The notes under the pieces: generated by a model | What the model saw: the letters and a program-made list of their open reading frames with translations, nothing else | Told to the model about the DNA's origin: nothing | Databases searched by the model: none | NCBI RefSeq assembly: GCF_051195235.1 | Contig: NZ_JBNFZM010000001.1 | Span: 682,001 to 746,000, forward strand | Direction: 5' to 3' | Length of the DNA stretch: 64,000 bases | DNA from: Tateyamaria sp947503385 | GTDB taxonomy: Bacteria > Pseudomonadota > Alphaproteobacteria > Rhodobacterales > Rhodobacteraceae | Made by a program: the position numbers and the translations under genes | Shown: positions 44,206 to 51,624 of the stretch, in pieces | Layout of the letters: every line of letters begins with the position of its first letter | How positions within the stretch are numbered: position 1 is the first letter of the stretch

Positions 44206-44685
44206 ATGTGGCTGTTTGTTGCTTTTCTTGCTGTGCCGCTCATTGAGATCGCACTGTTTATCCAAATTGGTGGGGCAATTGGCCTCGGCTGGACCTTGCT
44301 GATTGTTGTGATCACAGCGGTGTTGGGCACCTATCTGGTGCGGCAACAGGGGCTTCAGGCGCTGCGACAGGTGCAAAATTCGTTCAATCAGTTGAAAGAC
44401 CCAAGTGAGGCTTTGGCCCATGGCGCGATGATCCTGTTCTCTGGTGCCTTGCTGCTCACGCCCGGATTTTTCACCGACGCGGTGGGTTTTGCCCTGCTGG
44501 TGCCCGCCGTCCGGCTCGCAATGTTCAGATGGGCCCGGACCAAGGTGAAGGTTGCAAGTTTCAGCGTACATGGCGCAGCCAATCGTCCGCCGCACGGCCA
44601 ATCCGATATCATTGACGGCGAATATTCCGAAGTTCCCGAAAATCAGAAGGACATCGGCGGCCCGTCCGGCTGGACCAAGCATTGA
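44206..44685 (+). CDS. fxsA: FxsA family membrane protein
   Basis: A 159-residue protein with three to four membrane helices and the FxsA pattern (FLAVPLIEIALFIQIGGAIG, TYLVRQQG, FFTDAVGFALL). E. coli FxsA overproduction counters F-plasmid exclusion of phage T7; the normal role is unknown. ATG 44206 is preferred over 44197 because AAAGGA lies 8 bp upstream. secB follows after 60 bp. Confidence 0.9.
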   Translation: MWLFVAFLAVPLIEIALFIQIGGAIGLGWTLLIVVITAVLGTYLVRQQGLQALRQVQNSFNQLKDPSEALAHGAMILFSGALLLTPGFFTDAVGFALLVPAVRLAMFRWARTKVKVASFSVHGAANRPPHGQSDIIDGEYSEVPENQKDIGGPSGWTKH

Positions 44686-44745
44686 GGCCCACCGCCCAAG
44701 CTGTTACCACGGCGCAAATCCGATTGCTTGCAGGAGAGCGCCACA

Positions 44746-45234
44746 ATGGCCGAAGAAGAAGAAAAAGCCGCTGAACAGCCGAAACAACCGCAGATGCGCG
44801 TGCTGGGCCAGTTTATCCGGGACATGTCGTTCGAAAATATCGTGGCCCAAAAAGGCGGCTCGCCCGACATGCAGCCCGATGTTCAGGTTCAGGTGAACCT
44901 CGACGCGAAAAAGCGCGGCGCAGACAACCAGTTCGAAGCGTCGATCAAGCTGAACGTGACATCAAAGGACAAAGAGAGCGAAACAGTCCTCTTTGTGCTC
45001 GAGATTGATTATGTCGGCGTGTTCTTCATTGATGGCGTCCCCGAAGATCAGCTGCATCCCTTCCTTCTCATCGAATGCCCGCGCATGATCTTCCCGTTCC
45101 TGCGCCGTGTGGTCAGTGACATCACGCGTGACGGTGGCTTCCCACCGATGAACCTCGAAAACATCGACTTTGTCGCGCTCTACCGCAACGAAATCGCACG
45201 CCGGAAACAGGATGGCCAAAAGCTGGACGCCTGA
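44746..45234 (+). CDS. secB: Protein-export chaperone SecB
   Basis: A 162-residue cytosolic tetrameric chaperone that holds preproteins unfolded and hands them to SecA. The core shows VLGQFIRDMSFEN, LFVLEIDYVGVFFI, LHPFLLIECPRMIFPFLRRVV and the GGFPPMNLENIDFVALY segment. ATG 44746 has AGGAGAG 7 bp upstream; an in-frame TTG at 44728 is less likely. A terminator follows that also overlaps the end of the convergent dnaQ. Confidence 0.96.
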   Translation: MAEEEEKAAEQPKQPQMRVLGQFIRDMSFENIVAQKGGSPDMQPDVQVQVNLDAKKRGADNQFEASIKLNVTSKDKESETVLFVLEIDYVGVFFIDGVPEDQLHPFLLIECPRMIFPFLRRVVSDITRDGGFPPMNLENIDFVALYRNEIARRKQDGQKLDA

Positions 45235-45254
45235 TCCAACGTGATATTGTGTTC

Positions 45255-45282
45255 AAGCCCGGTGCATCGCGCCGGGCTTTTT
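45255..45282 (+). terminator. Intrinsic terminator of secB
   Basis: AAGCCCGGTGC (45255-45265) pairs with GCGCCGGGCTT (45269-45279) around ATC, with one G-T pair, followed by TTTTT. The dnaQ stop codon lies at its right edge. Confidence 0.88.
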
Positions 45283-45965
45283 CAGTTCCAGAGACTGTCC
45301 GCGCCCAGTTTTTCGACAAAGGCGTCGTGGGCGGCGCGTTCCTCATCCGAAATGCGTTGCCCCAAGGGGCGAGGACGGGACGGCGGGGTCCACGCGGTAT
45401 CATCCGACGCGCCCGCACCACCGCCCGTCGACGTGGCAAGGGCAAAGTCCGGCTGCCGCCCACCGATCAGTTCCAGATAGACTTCAGCCAGAATTTCACT
45501 ATCGAGCAGGGCGCCGTGCAGCGTCCGCGCTGAATTGTCGATGCCAAACCGACGGCACAGCGCGTCCAGTGACGCGGGCGAGCCGGGAAACCTACGCCGC
45601 GCAATTTCAAGCGTGTCGACGGCGCGGTCATACGGGATCTGCGGCAGACCCATCCATTTCAGCTCGGCATTCAGGAATTTCATGTCAAAGGCGGCGTTGT
45701 GGATCACCAGTTTCGCGTCACCGATGAAATCAAGGAAGGGTTGGCCGACCTCCTTGAATTCCGGTTTGCCGCGCAGGAAATCATCACCCAGCCCGTGCAC
45801 TTCGAACGCCTCTTGGGGCATCGCGCGCTTGGGGTCGATATAGACGTGAAACTGCTTGCTGGTGGGCACATGGCCAATCAACTCGATCGCGCCGATCTCG
45901 ACGATACGATCACCGCCTTCGGGGTCGAAACCGGTGGTTTCCGTGTCCAGCACAATCTCACGCAT
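45282..45965 (-). CDS. dnaQ: DNA polymerase III epsilon subunit (proofreading exonuclease)
   Basis: A 227-residue 3'-5' exonuclease. Exo I is DTETTGFDP, Exo II includes HNAAFDMKFLN, and Exo III is ARTLHGALLDSEILAEVY. It removes misincorporated bases in the replicase core. It overlaps the coaE stop by 8 bp and is last in the maf-aroE-coaE-dnaQ group, the usual order left of the origin in this lineage. Confidence 0.97.
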   Translation of the reverse strand: MREIVLDTETTGFDPEGGDRIVEIGAIELIGHVPTSKQFHVYIDPKRAMPQEAFEVHGLGDDFLRGKPEFKEVGQPFLDFIGDAKLVIHNAAFDMKFLNAELKWMGLPQIPYDRAVDTLEIARRRFPGSPASLDALCRRFGIDNSARTLHGALLDSEILAEVYLELIGGRQPDFALATSTGGGAGASDDTAWTPPSRPRPLGQRISDEERAAHDAFVEKLGADSLWN

Positions 45966-46551
45966 CGCCTAGTTCACCCCTGATCTGAGAGATCACAGAA
46001 TGGACCTGCGCGCGGGCGTGTTCAAGCGTGTCCGTGACGATCACGTAATCGGCGTGGGCGCATTTTTCGGCGTTGGGCATCTGCTTGGCCCGGATTGCTT
46101 CGAACTGTGCGCGGGTCATAGTGCCACGCGCCATCACGCGCGCCTCTTGTTCTTCGGTGGGGATCGACACACAGACCGTCGCGTCCATGGCCGCGTCGCC
46201 GCCGGTCTCGAACAGCAGGGGGATGTCGAACACCAGAATATCCGCGTCCACCGTTTCGATAAACTCCGCACGGTCAGCGGCGACGAGCGGATGCACAATC
46301 GCCTCGATCTCTTGCAGCAGCGCGGGCCGTTTGCCAATCGCGTCCTTCAGCACGGCGCGCGATACTGCTCCGTCCACAATCGCATCCGGCAGCAGGTCAC
46401 GCATCGGCTCAACCGCGGCACCGCCTTTGGCGTACAGCCGGTGTACGGCGGCATCGGCGTCCCAAACGGCACAACCCGCATCGGCAAACATCTGCGCCGT
46501 TGTGGATTTGCCCATGCCAATGGACCCGGTCAGGCCCAGCTTGAATGTCAT
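45958..46551 (-). CDS. coaE: Dephospho-CoA kinase
   Basis: A 197-residue kinase that phosphorylates the ribose 3'-OH of dephospho-CoA, the last step of CoA synthesis. Walker A is GSIGMGKST near the N-terminus, with DADAAVH, HP in IVHPLV and DIPLLFETGG after it. ATG 46551 overlaps the aroE stop (ATGA); upstream in-frame sequence lies inside aroE. Confidence 0.96.
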   Translation of the reverse strand: MTFKLGLTGSIGMGKSTTAQMFADAGCAVWDADAAVHRLYAKGGAAVEPMRDLLPDAIVDGAVSRAVLKDAIGKRPALLQEIEAIVHPLVAADRAEFIETVDADILVFDIPLLFETGGDAAMDATVCVSIPTEEQEARVMARGTMTRAQFEAIRAKQMPNAEKCAHADYVIVTDTLEHARAQVHSVISQIRGELGDA

Positions 46552-47378
46552 CTCAAAGCCGCGGCGCGGGTGGCGCTGTCCACCTCCGGGCGCTTGCCGA
46601 ACCAGCGTTCGAATGCGGGCACCGCCTGATGCAGCAACATCCCCAAACCGTCGACGGTGACGCATCCTGCTGCCTCGGCCTCGGCCAGCAGATGTGTGCG
46701 CAAGGGCGCATAGACCAGATCGGTCACAGTTGTCCCCGCCCGCAACCCATCCAGCGGCACGCGCATCTCTTGTTTTCCAATCATGCCCAGTGATGTCGTA
46801 TTCACCACAAGATTGGAATCCTCAAGGATATTGCCCGCCTGCACCCAATCCACAACGGTGATCCGCATCCCGAAATCTTCGGCCAGCTTTTCGGCGCGGA
46901 CACGGGTGCGGTTGGTCAGAAAAATCTCGGGCACGCCCGCATCGGCCAGCGATGCCACCACCGCCCGCGCCGCGCCGCCCGCGCCCAGAACCGCAGCGGG
47001 CCCAGCGGCGGGAGTCCAGTGCGGCGCGCCCGCCTTCAGGTTTTCGATAAACCCATAGCCGTCCGTGTTATCGGCATGAATCTTGCCATCCTTGCGAAAG
47101 ATCAGCGTATTGGCCGCGCCGATCAACGTCGCCCGATCCGTGATCAGGTCCGCAATTTCCAACACCGCTTCCTTGTGAGGGATGGTGACATTCACGCCGA
47201 CAAACCCCGCCTTTGGCAGCGTTTCCAGCACCTGCCGCAGGTCCGACAGTTCAACCTCCATCGGAACATAGTCACCGGGCAAGCCCATCGTCTTGAGCCA
47301 GTGTTTGTGAATTTGCGGTGATTTGCTGTGCCCAATCGGAGAGCCGATAACCCCAGCCAGCGGAATCCGTATCGTCAT
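46548..47378 (-). CDS. aroE: Shikimate dehydrogenase
   Basis: A 276-residue NADP-dependent enzyme that reduces 3-dehydroshikimate in aromatic amino acid synthesis. GSPIGHSKSPQIHKHW binds shikimate, NVTIPHKEAVL carries the catalytic lysine, and VLGAGGAARAVV is the NADP loop with the NRTRVRAEKLA segment after it. Maf lies 12 bp upstream and coaE overlaps its end. Confidence 0.97.
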   Translation of the reverse strand: MTIRIPLAGVIGSPIGHSKSPQIHKHWLKTMGLPGDYVPMEVELSDLRQVLETLPKAGFVGVNVTIPHKEAVLEIADLITDRATLIGAANTLIFRKDGKIHADNTDGYGFIENLKAGAPHWTPAAGPAAVLGAGGAARAVVASLADAGVPEIFLTNRTRVRAEKLAEDFGMRITVVDWVQAGNILEDSNLVVNTTSLGMIGKQEMRVPLDGLRAGTTVTDLVYAPLRTHLLAEAEAAGCVTVDGLGMLLHQAVPAFERWFGKRPEVDSATRAAALR

Positions 47379-47390
47379 AGTCTTGCCGTG

Positions 47391-47990
47391 TTACCCTTTG
47401 ATCACGCCCCGGAGCGTCAGAAACGCCAATATCTCCAAAAGTGGCATACCCAGCACGTGAAAGTAATCCCCCTGCACGGAATGAAACAGCCGCACACCTT
47501 CGGATTCAAGCTGGTAGGCACCCACGCTATGCTGAATGTCGGTCCAGTTCCGGTCCACATATTCCGCCAGATACGCATCGGAAAAATCGCGCATCCGCAG
47601 CCGGACCTGCCCCACATGCCGCCAGATGGGCCGACCGTCATGATAGATCACCGCCGCCGACAGCAGGCTGTGCTGCTGCCCGCGCAACGCCCGCAATTGT
47701 TCCATCGCAGCCGCCGGCGTCTCTGGTTTTGACATCAGCGACTTGTCCAGTACCAACACCTGATCACATCCGATCACCATCGCATCGGGACGTTTGTCGT
47801 GAACTTTGCGCGCCTTGGCTTCGGCCAGCACATCGGCGATATCGCGGGGGCTGGCGCCCTCTGCCTGCAACGATGCCTTGATCGCGTCTTCGTCCACGCG
47901 GGGTTTTTCAACCTCGAACGGAACACCTGCGTTGCGCAGCAATGTCGCGCGGATGGACGAGCCGGAGGCCAGAATGATGGGGACATCCAT
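47391..47990 (-). CDS. maf: Maf-type nucleotide pyrophosphatase
   Basis: A 199-residue Maf/YhdE family protein. ILASGSSIRATLL is the substrate loop, with the catalytic aspartate in VIGCDQVLVLD and the KP in SKPET. Family members hydrolyse dTTP, UTP or modified nucleotides and may limit septum formation. ATG 47990 fits the family start and has AAGG upstream. It is the first gene leftward from the proposed origin. Confidence 0.93.
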   Translation of the reverse strand: MDVPIILASGSSIRATLLRNAGVPFEVEKPRVDEDAIKASLQAEGASPRDIADVLAEAKARKVHDKRPDAMVIGCDQVLVLDKSLMSKPETPAAAMEQLRALRGQQHSLLSAAVIYHDGRPIWRHVGQVRLRMRDFSDAYLAEYVDRNWTDIQHSVGAYQLESEGVRLFHSVQGDYFHVLGMPLLEILAFLTLRGVIKG

Positions 47991-48134
47991 AGGGATAACC
48001 TTGTGTGCAAGCTGCGAGTGGTCTGTGGCCAGATGTCTGGGCAAAGTCGCCGCCGCGTTCAAGTGGGGGACATCCCCTCAATCTCGGTGATTTGCCAATG
48101 TTTCATCCACCCGGGGCAAGGATAAGTGCACGCG

Positions 48135-48143
48135 TGTGCATAA
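48135..48143 (-). promoter_or_regulatory. DnaA box (one-base variant)
   Basis: Leftward TTATGCACA fits the consensus TTATNCACA. It is 16 bp left of the perfect box and points the other way. Confidence 0.65.
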
Positions 48144-48159
48144 CAAACGATATACATGT

Positions 48160-48168
48160 TTATCCACA
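48160..48168 (+). promoter_or_regulatory. DnaA box (perfect consensus)
   Basis: TTATCCACA, identical to the high-affinity box, sits in locally AT-rich DNA in the middle of the maf-hemJ gap. Confidence 0.8.
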
Positions 48169-48393
48169 GAACGTCCCAGAATTTTTGCGAGGACCTTCCC
48201 CGTAACAAACTGTTTTCATTACGATAATCGATTTATTAACGAAAGGTATACGCAAGCGTCGGTGTCCTGTCCCCACCGTGGAAAACCGTGGGCGAAACTG
48301 GATAATCCCCAGAAATCCGTCCCCCTACAAAATCATCATCCTTTTTCTTTTCTTTATTTTATTATTAGGTCCCCCCGGAAAGGGAGCACCAAG

Positions 48394-48843
48394 ATGACTG
48401 ACCTGCTGGCCAACCTGTATCCGTGGATCAAGGCTTTTCATATCATGTCCGTGATCGCATGGATGGCTGCCCTGTTCTATCTGCCCCGGCTTTATGTCTA
48501 TCACAGTGAGCAGGTTGGATTGACCGGTGAAACACACGCTTTGTTTCAAACCATGGAACTGAAGCTGCTCAAGGTGATCATGAACCCGGCGATGATCGCC
48601 ACGTGGGTCTTTGGCCTCTGCCTTGCTCTGATCCCCGGCGTGATTGATTGGGGGGCCGTGTGGCCCTGGACCAAGCTGGTGGGGATTCTGGCCATGTCCG
48701 GCTTTCACGGGTGGCTGTCCAAGCAACGCAAAGTGTTCGCCGCCGGTGGCGCGATCTTGTCGGGCCGACAATACCGGATGATGAACGAGGTGCCGACGCT
48801 TTTGATGGTGTTGATCGTCCTGTCGGTGGTCGTCAAATTCTGA
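48394..48843 (+). CDS. hemJ: Protoporphyrinogen IX oxidase HemJ
   Basis: A 149-residue inner-membrane protein with four predicted helices. The conserved histidine in IKAFHIMSVIAWMA (about residue 15) and the lysine region ELKLLKVIMNPAM are the features linked to heme binding and activity. It oxidises protoporphyrinogen IX to protoporphyrin IX. AGGGAG 7 bp before ATG 48394 fixes the start; the same frame is open far upstream through the origin but is unlike the family there. hemE, often next to it in relatives, is not present. Confidence 0.93.
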   Translation: MTDLLANLYPWIKAFHIMSVIAWMAALFYLPRLYVYHSEQVGLTGETHALFQTMELKLLKVIMNPAMIATWVFGLCLALIPGVIDWGAVWPWTKLVGILAMSGFHGWLSKQRKVFAAGGAILSGRQYRMMNEVPTLLMVLIVLSVVVKF

Positions 48844-48848
48844 AGCCG

Positions 48849-48876
48849 TTGACTCGTGGCCGCGCGCCCCTTATGT
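48849..48876 (+). promoter_or_regulatory. Putative rho promoter
   Basis: TTGACT (48849-48854) and TTATGT (48871-48876) with 16-bp spacing, directly after the hemJ stop. This implies a leader of about 87 nt before rho, long enough for Rho autoregulation of the kind known in E. coli. Confidence 0.5.
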
Positions 48877-48969
48877 CCGCGGGTGCACCCGGTTCCGGGA
48901 TAGCGACAGCTATGACATTCCTCAAACCCGTATCCCGCAGAGCGTTTCGCCGCGGGACGTGAGTATTCC

Positions 48970-50289
48970 ATGACACTTGACCAAGACCCCACCCAAGAGA
49001 TCGAGCAAGAACAGCCGCAAGAGCAGGAACAGCTTGCCCTGTCTGACCTCAAGGCCCAAAGCCCCAAAGACCTTCTGGCCATGGCCGAAGAGCTTGAGAT
49101 CGAAAACGCCTCGACCATGCGCAAGGGCGAGATGATGTTCCAGATCCTGCGCGAGCGTGCCGACGAAGGCTGGGAAGTCTTTGGCGACGGTGTGCTCGAA
49201 GTGTTGCAGGACGGCTTTGGATTTCTGCGCTCGCCCGAGGCGAACTATCTGCCGGGTCCCGATGATATCTATGTCTCGCCCGAGATGATCCGCCAGTTTT
49301 CCCTGCGCACCGGCGACACAATCGAAGGGCGCATCAAAGCCCCCGATGACGCCGAGCGTTACTTTGCCCTGACGGCGGCCACCCGCATCAACTTTGAAGA
49401 GCCGGAAAAGGCGCGCCATAAGATTGCGTTCGATAACCTCACACCGCTTTACCCGGATGAACGTCTGACGATGGAAACCGATGATCCCGCAACCAAGGAT
49501 CGATCGGCCCGGATCATCGACCTCGTGTCGCCCATCGGGAAAGGCCAGCGGTCGCTGATCGTCGCCCCACCGCGGACGGGTAAGACCGTTCTCTTGCAGA
49601 ACATCGCGTCGAGCATCGAAAAGAACCATCCCGAATGCTATCTGATTGTCCTGCTGATCGATGAACGTCCCGAAGAGGTGACGGACATGCAGCGTTCCGT
49701 CAAAGGCGAGGTGGTCAGTTCAACCTTTGACGAACCCGCGACCCGCCACGTGGCCGTGTCCGAAATGGTCATCGAAAAAGCCAAGCGTTTGGTGGAACAT
49801 AAACGAGATGTTGTGATTCTGCTCGACTCTATCACAAGACTTGGTAGGGCTTTCAATACCGTGGTCCCATCTTCGGGCAAGGTTCTCACCGGTGGTGTCG
49901 ATGCAAACGCCCTGCAACGGCCCAAACGGTTCTTTGGTGCGGCCCGGAATATCGAAGAGGGTGGATCGCTCACCATCATCGCGACCGCGCTGATCGACAC
50001 GGGCAGCCGGATGGACGAGGTGATCTTTGAAGAATTCAAAGGCACGGGCAACTCCGAGATTGTGCTGGATCGCAAGATCGCGGACAAACGCGTGTTCCCG
50101 GCCATCGACATTCTCAAATCCGGCACCCGGAAAGAAGACCTGCTGGTCGACAAGAATGACCTCGCCAAGACCTTTGTGCTGCGTCGTATCCTGAACCCGA
50201 TGGGGACAACCGACGCCATCGAGTTCCTGATTTCCAAGCTCAAGCAGACCAAGACCAACGGCGAATTCTTCGACTCGATGAACACCTGA
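48970..50289 (+). CDS. rho: Transcription termination factor Rho
   Basis: A 439-residue hexameric RNA helicase. It has an extra acidic, glutamine-rich N-terminus (residues 1-22), the RNA-binding cold-shock-like region (EVLQDGFGFLRSPEANYLPGPDDIYVS), Walker A APPRTGKT (about 197-204), Walker B VVILLDSITR and the Q/R loops (GKVLTGGVDANAL). Position between hemJ and mnmE near the origin is standard for the group. mnmE starts 30 bp after it. Confidence 0.98.
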   Translation: MTLDQDPTQEIEQEQPQEQEQLALSDLKAQSPKDLLAMAEELEIENASTMRKGEMMFQILRERADEGWEVFGDGVLEVLQDGFGFLRSPEANYLPGPDDIYVSPEMIRQFSLRTGDTIEGRIKAPDDAERYFALTAATRINFEEPEKARHKIAFDNLTPLYPDERLTMETDDPATKDRSARIIDLVSPIGKGQRSLIVAPPRTGKTVLLQNIASSIEKNHPECYLIVLLIDERPEEVTDMQRSVKGEVVSSTFDEPATRHVAVSEMVIEKAKRLVEHKRDVVILLDSITRLGRAFNTVVPSSGKVLTGGVDANALQRPKRFFGAARNIEEGGSLTIIATALIDTGSRMDEVIFEEFKGTGNSEIVLDRKIADKRVFPAIDILKSGTRKEDLLVDKNDLAKTFVLRRILNPMGTTDAIEFLISKLKQTKTNGEFFDSMNT

Positions 50290-50319
50290 CACCGGTTATG
50301 ACGGGGCGGGGGTTGCCGC

Positions 50320-51603
50320 ATGGATACGATCTTTGCCCTCGCCACAGCTCAGGGGCGCGCCGGTGTTGCGGTGATCCGCATTTCTGGCCCGTCCGCCTTT
50401 GATGTCACCCATCAGCTTGTCGGCGACATTCCCCCGCCACGGTTGGCCAGCCTGCGCAAGGTCCGCGATGCGGACGGCACCGTCATGGACGAAGCGCTGG
50501 TGCTGGCCTTTTCCGGTCCTGCGAGTTTTACCGGGGAAGACGTGGTTGAACTGCATTTGCACGGTAGCCCAGCCATCAACCGTGCCGTCCTGCACCGGCT
50601 GAGCGCGTTAGACGCCCGACTGGCCGAACCGGGCGAGTTCACGCGCCGCGCGCTTGAGAACGACAAAATGGATTTGCTTCAGGTCGAGGCGCTGGGGGAC
50701 CTGATCTCTGCCGAGACCGAAGCGCAGCGACGACAAGCGATGCGTGGTTATGATGGCGCGTTCACCGCACGCATTGACGGGTGGCGCATGGATTTGATCC
50801 GCGCTGCGGCCTTGATCGAGGCGACAATTGACTTTGCAGATGAGGACGTGCCGGTCGACGTATCGCCAGAAGTGAGCCAGTTGTTGCAGGGCGTCCAGCA
50901 GGGCATTCAGGCCGATCTGTCTGGCTTTGCAGCGGCAGAGCGTGTGCGCATCGGGTTCGAAGTGGCCATCGTCGGCCCTCCGAACGCGGGCAAATCCACA
51001 CTTTTGAATGCATTGGCGCGGCGTGACGCCGCCATCACCTCTCAACATGCCGGTACAACACGCGATGTGATCGAGGTTCAGATGGATCTTGGCGGTGTCG
51101 CCGTAACATTGCTGGACACCGCTGGATTGCGCGATACCGATGATGAGGTAGAGGCCGAGGGGGTTGCCCGCGCAATGTCCCGTGCGCAGGCAGCGGATAT
51201 CCGTGTGTTTCTGGCAGAGCAGTCCGAACCTTTGCCTTTGTCGCCTTTGCCTGACGACATCGTCTTGGCCCCCAAGGCCGATTTGCGGACGGACGGGGCG
51301 CCATCCATTTCTGGAACAACGGGTGAGGGTGTTCAGAATCTCGTTGAACGGCTGTCAGCCACATTGTCCGATCGCGCATCGGGCGCGGGCCTCGCCACGC
51401 AGGAACGTCACCGCGTGGCGCTGCAATCCGCTATCGAAGACCTGTCTGCGGCGATGGAGAAGGTGGAAAAAGGTCCTGACCTGTACGATATAGCAGCGGA
51501 AGATATTCGCACGGCGACTCGCGTTTTGGCGATTCTGATCGGCCGTGTGGATGTTGAGCATCTGTTGGACGAAGTGTTTTCAAGTTTTTGCTTGGGAAAA
51601 TGA
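50320..51603 (+). CDS. mnmE: tRNA modification GTPase MnmE
   Basis: A 427-residue protein with an N-terminal folate-binding domain (FALATAQGRAGVAVIRISG), a helical middle domain and an inserted GTPase with VGPPNAGKST, DTAGLRDT and the expected switch threonines (AGTTRD). The C-terminus ends in CLGK, the catalytic CxGK motif. With MnmG it adds the cm5 group to U34 of tRNAs. The stop lies 5 bp before the first parS site. Confidence 0.97.
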   Translation: MDTIFALATAQGRAGVAVIRISGPSAFDVTHQLVGDIPPPRLASLRKVRDADGTVMDEALVLAFSGPASFTGEDVVELHLHGSPAINRAVLHRLSALDARLAEPGEFTRRALENDKMDLLQVEALGDLISAETEAQRRQAMRGYDGAFTARIDGWRMDLIRAAALIEATIDFADEDVPVDVSPEVSQLLQGVQQGIQADLSGFAAAERVRIGFEVAIVGPPNAGKSTLLNALARRDAAITSQHAGTTRDVIEVQMDLGGVAVTLLDTAGLRDTDDEVEAEGVARAMSRAQAADIRVFLAEQSEPLPLSPLPDDIVLAPKADLRTDGAPSISGTTGEGVQNLVERLSATLSDRASGAGLATQERHRVALQSAIEDLSAAMEKVEKGPDLYDIAAEDIRTATRVLAILIGRVDVEHLLDEVFSSFCLGK

Positions 51604-51608
51604 TGGAG

Positions 51609-51624
51609 TGTTTCACGTGAAACA
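51609..51624. promoter_or_regulatory. parS: parS centromere site 1
   Basis: TGTTTCACGTGAAACA is a perfect 16-bp palindrome identical to the canonical bacterial parS. It spans the start of mnmG: the central GTG (51617-51619) is the probable initiation codon. ParB from the gene at 54889 would bind and spread from here. Confidence 0.93.

Larger units (their letters stand above)
47991..48393. other. Probable chromosomal replication origin
   Basis: A 403-bp gap with no gene, the largest in the window. It contains a perfect DnaA box (48160-48168), a one-base variant in the opposite orientation (48135-48143) and three weaker matches with two deviations (48103-48111 rightward, 48277-48285 and 48297-48305 leftward). 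AT-rich DNA lies at about 48200-48250 and 48330-48367. maf-aroE-coaE-dnaQ run left and hemJ-rho-mnmE-mnmG-parAB run right, as expected for leading-strand genes leaving an origin. Two parS sites lie 3.4 and 5.3 kb away. Firing is not shown by sequence alone. Confidence 0.7.

Noticed and set aside
48331..48345. DnaA-trio repeat in the origin (ATCATCATC)
   Set aside because: The trinucleotide phase does not fit the 3'-GAT-5' trio motif and it is not next to a strong DnaA box.
48136..48393. N-terminal extension of hemJ by 86 residues through the origin
   Set aside because: The extension is unlike HemJ, covers the DnaA boxes, and a good ribosome site precedes ATG 48394.
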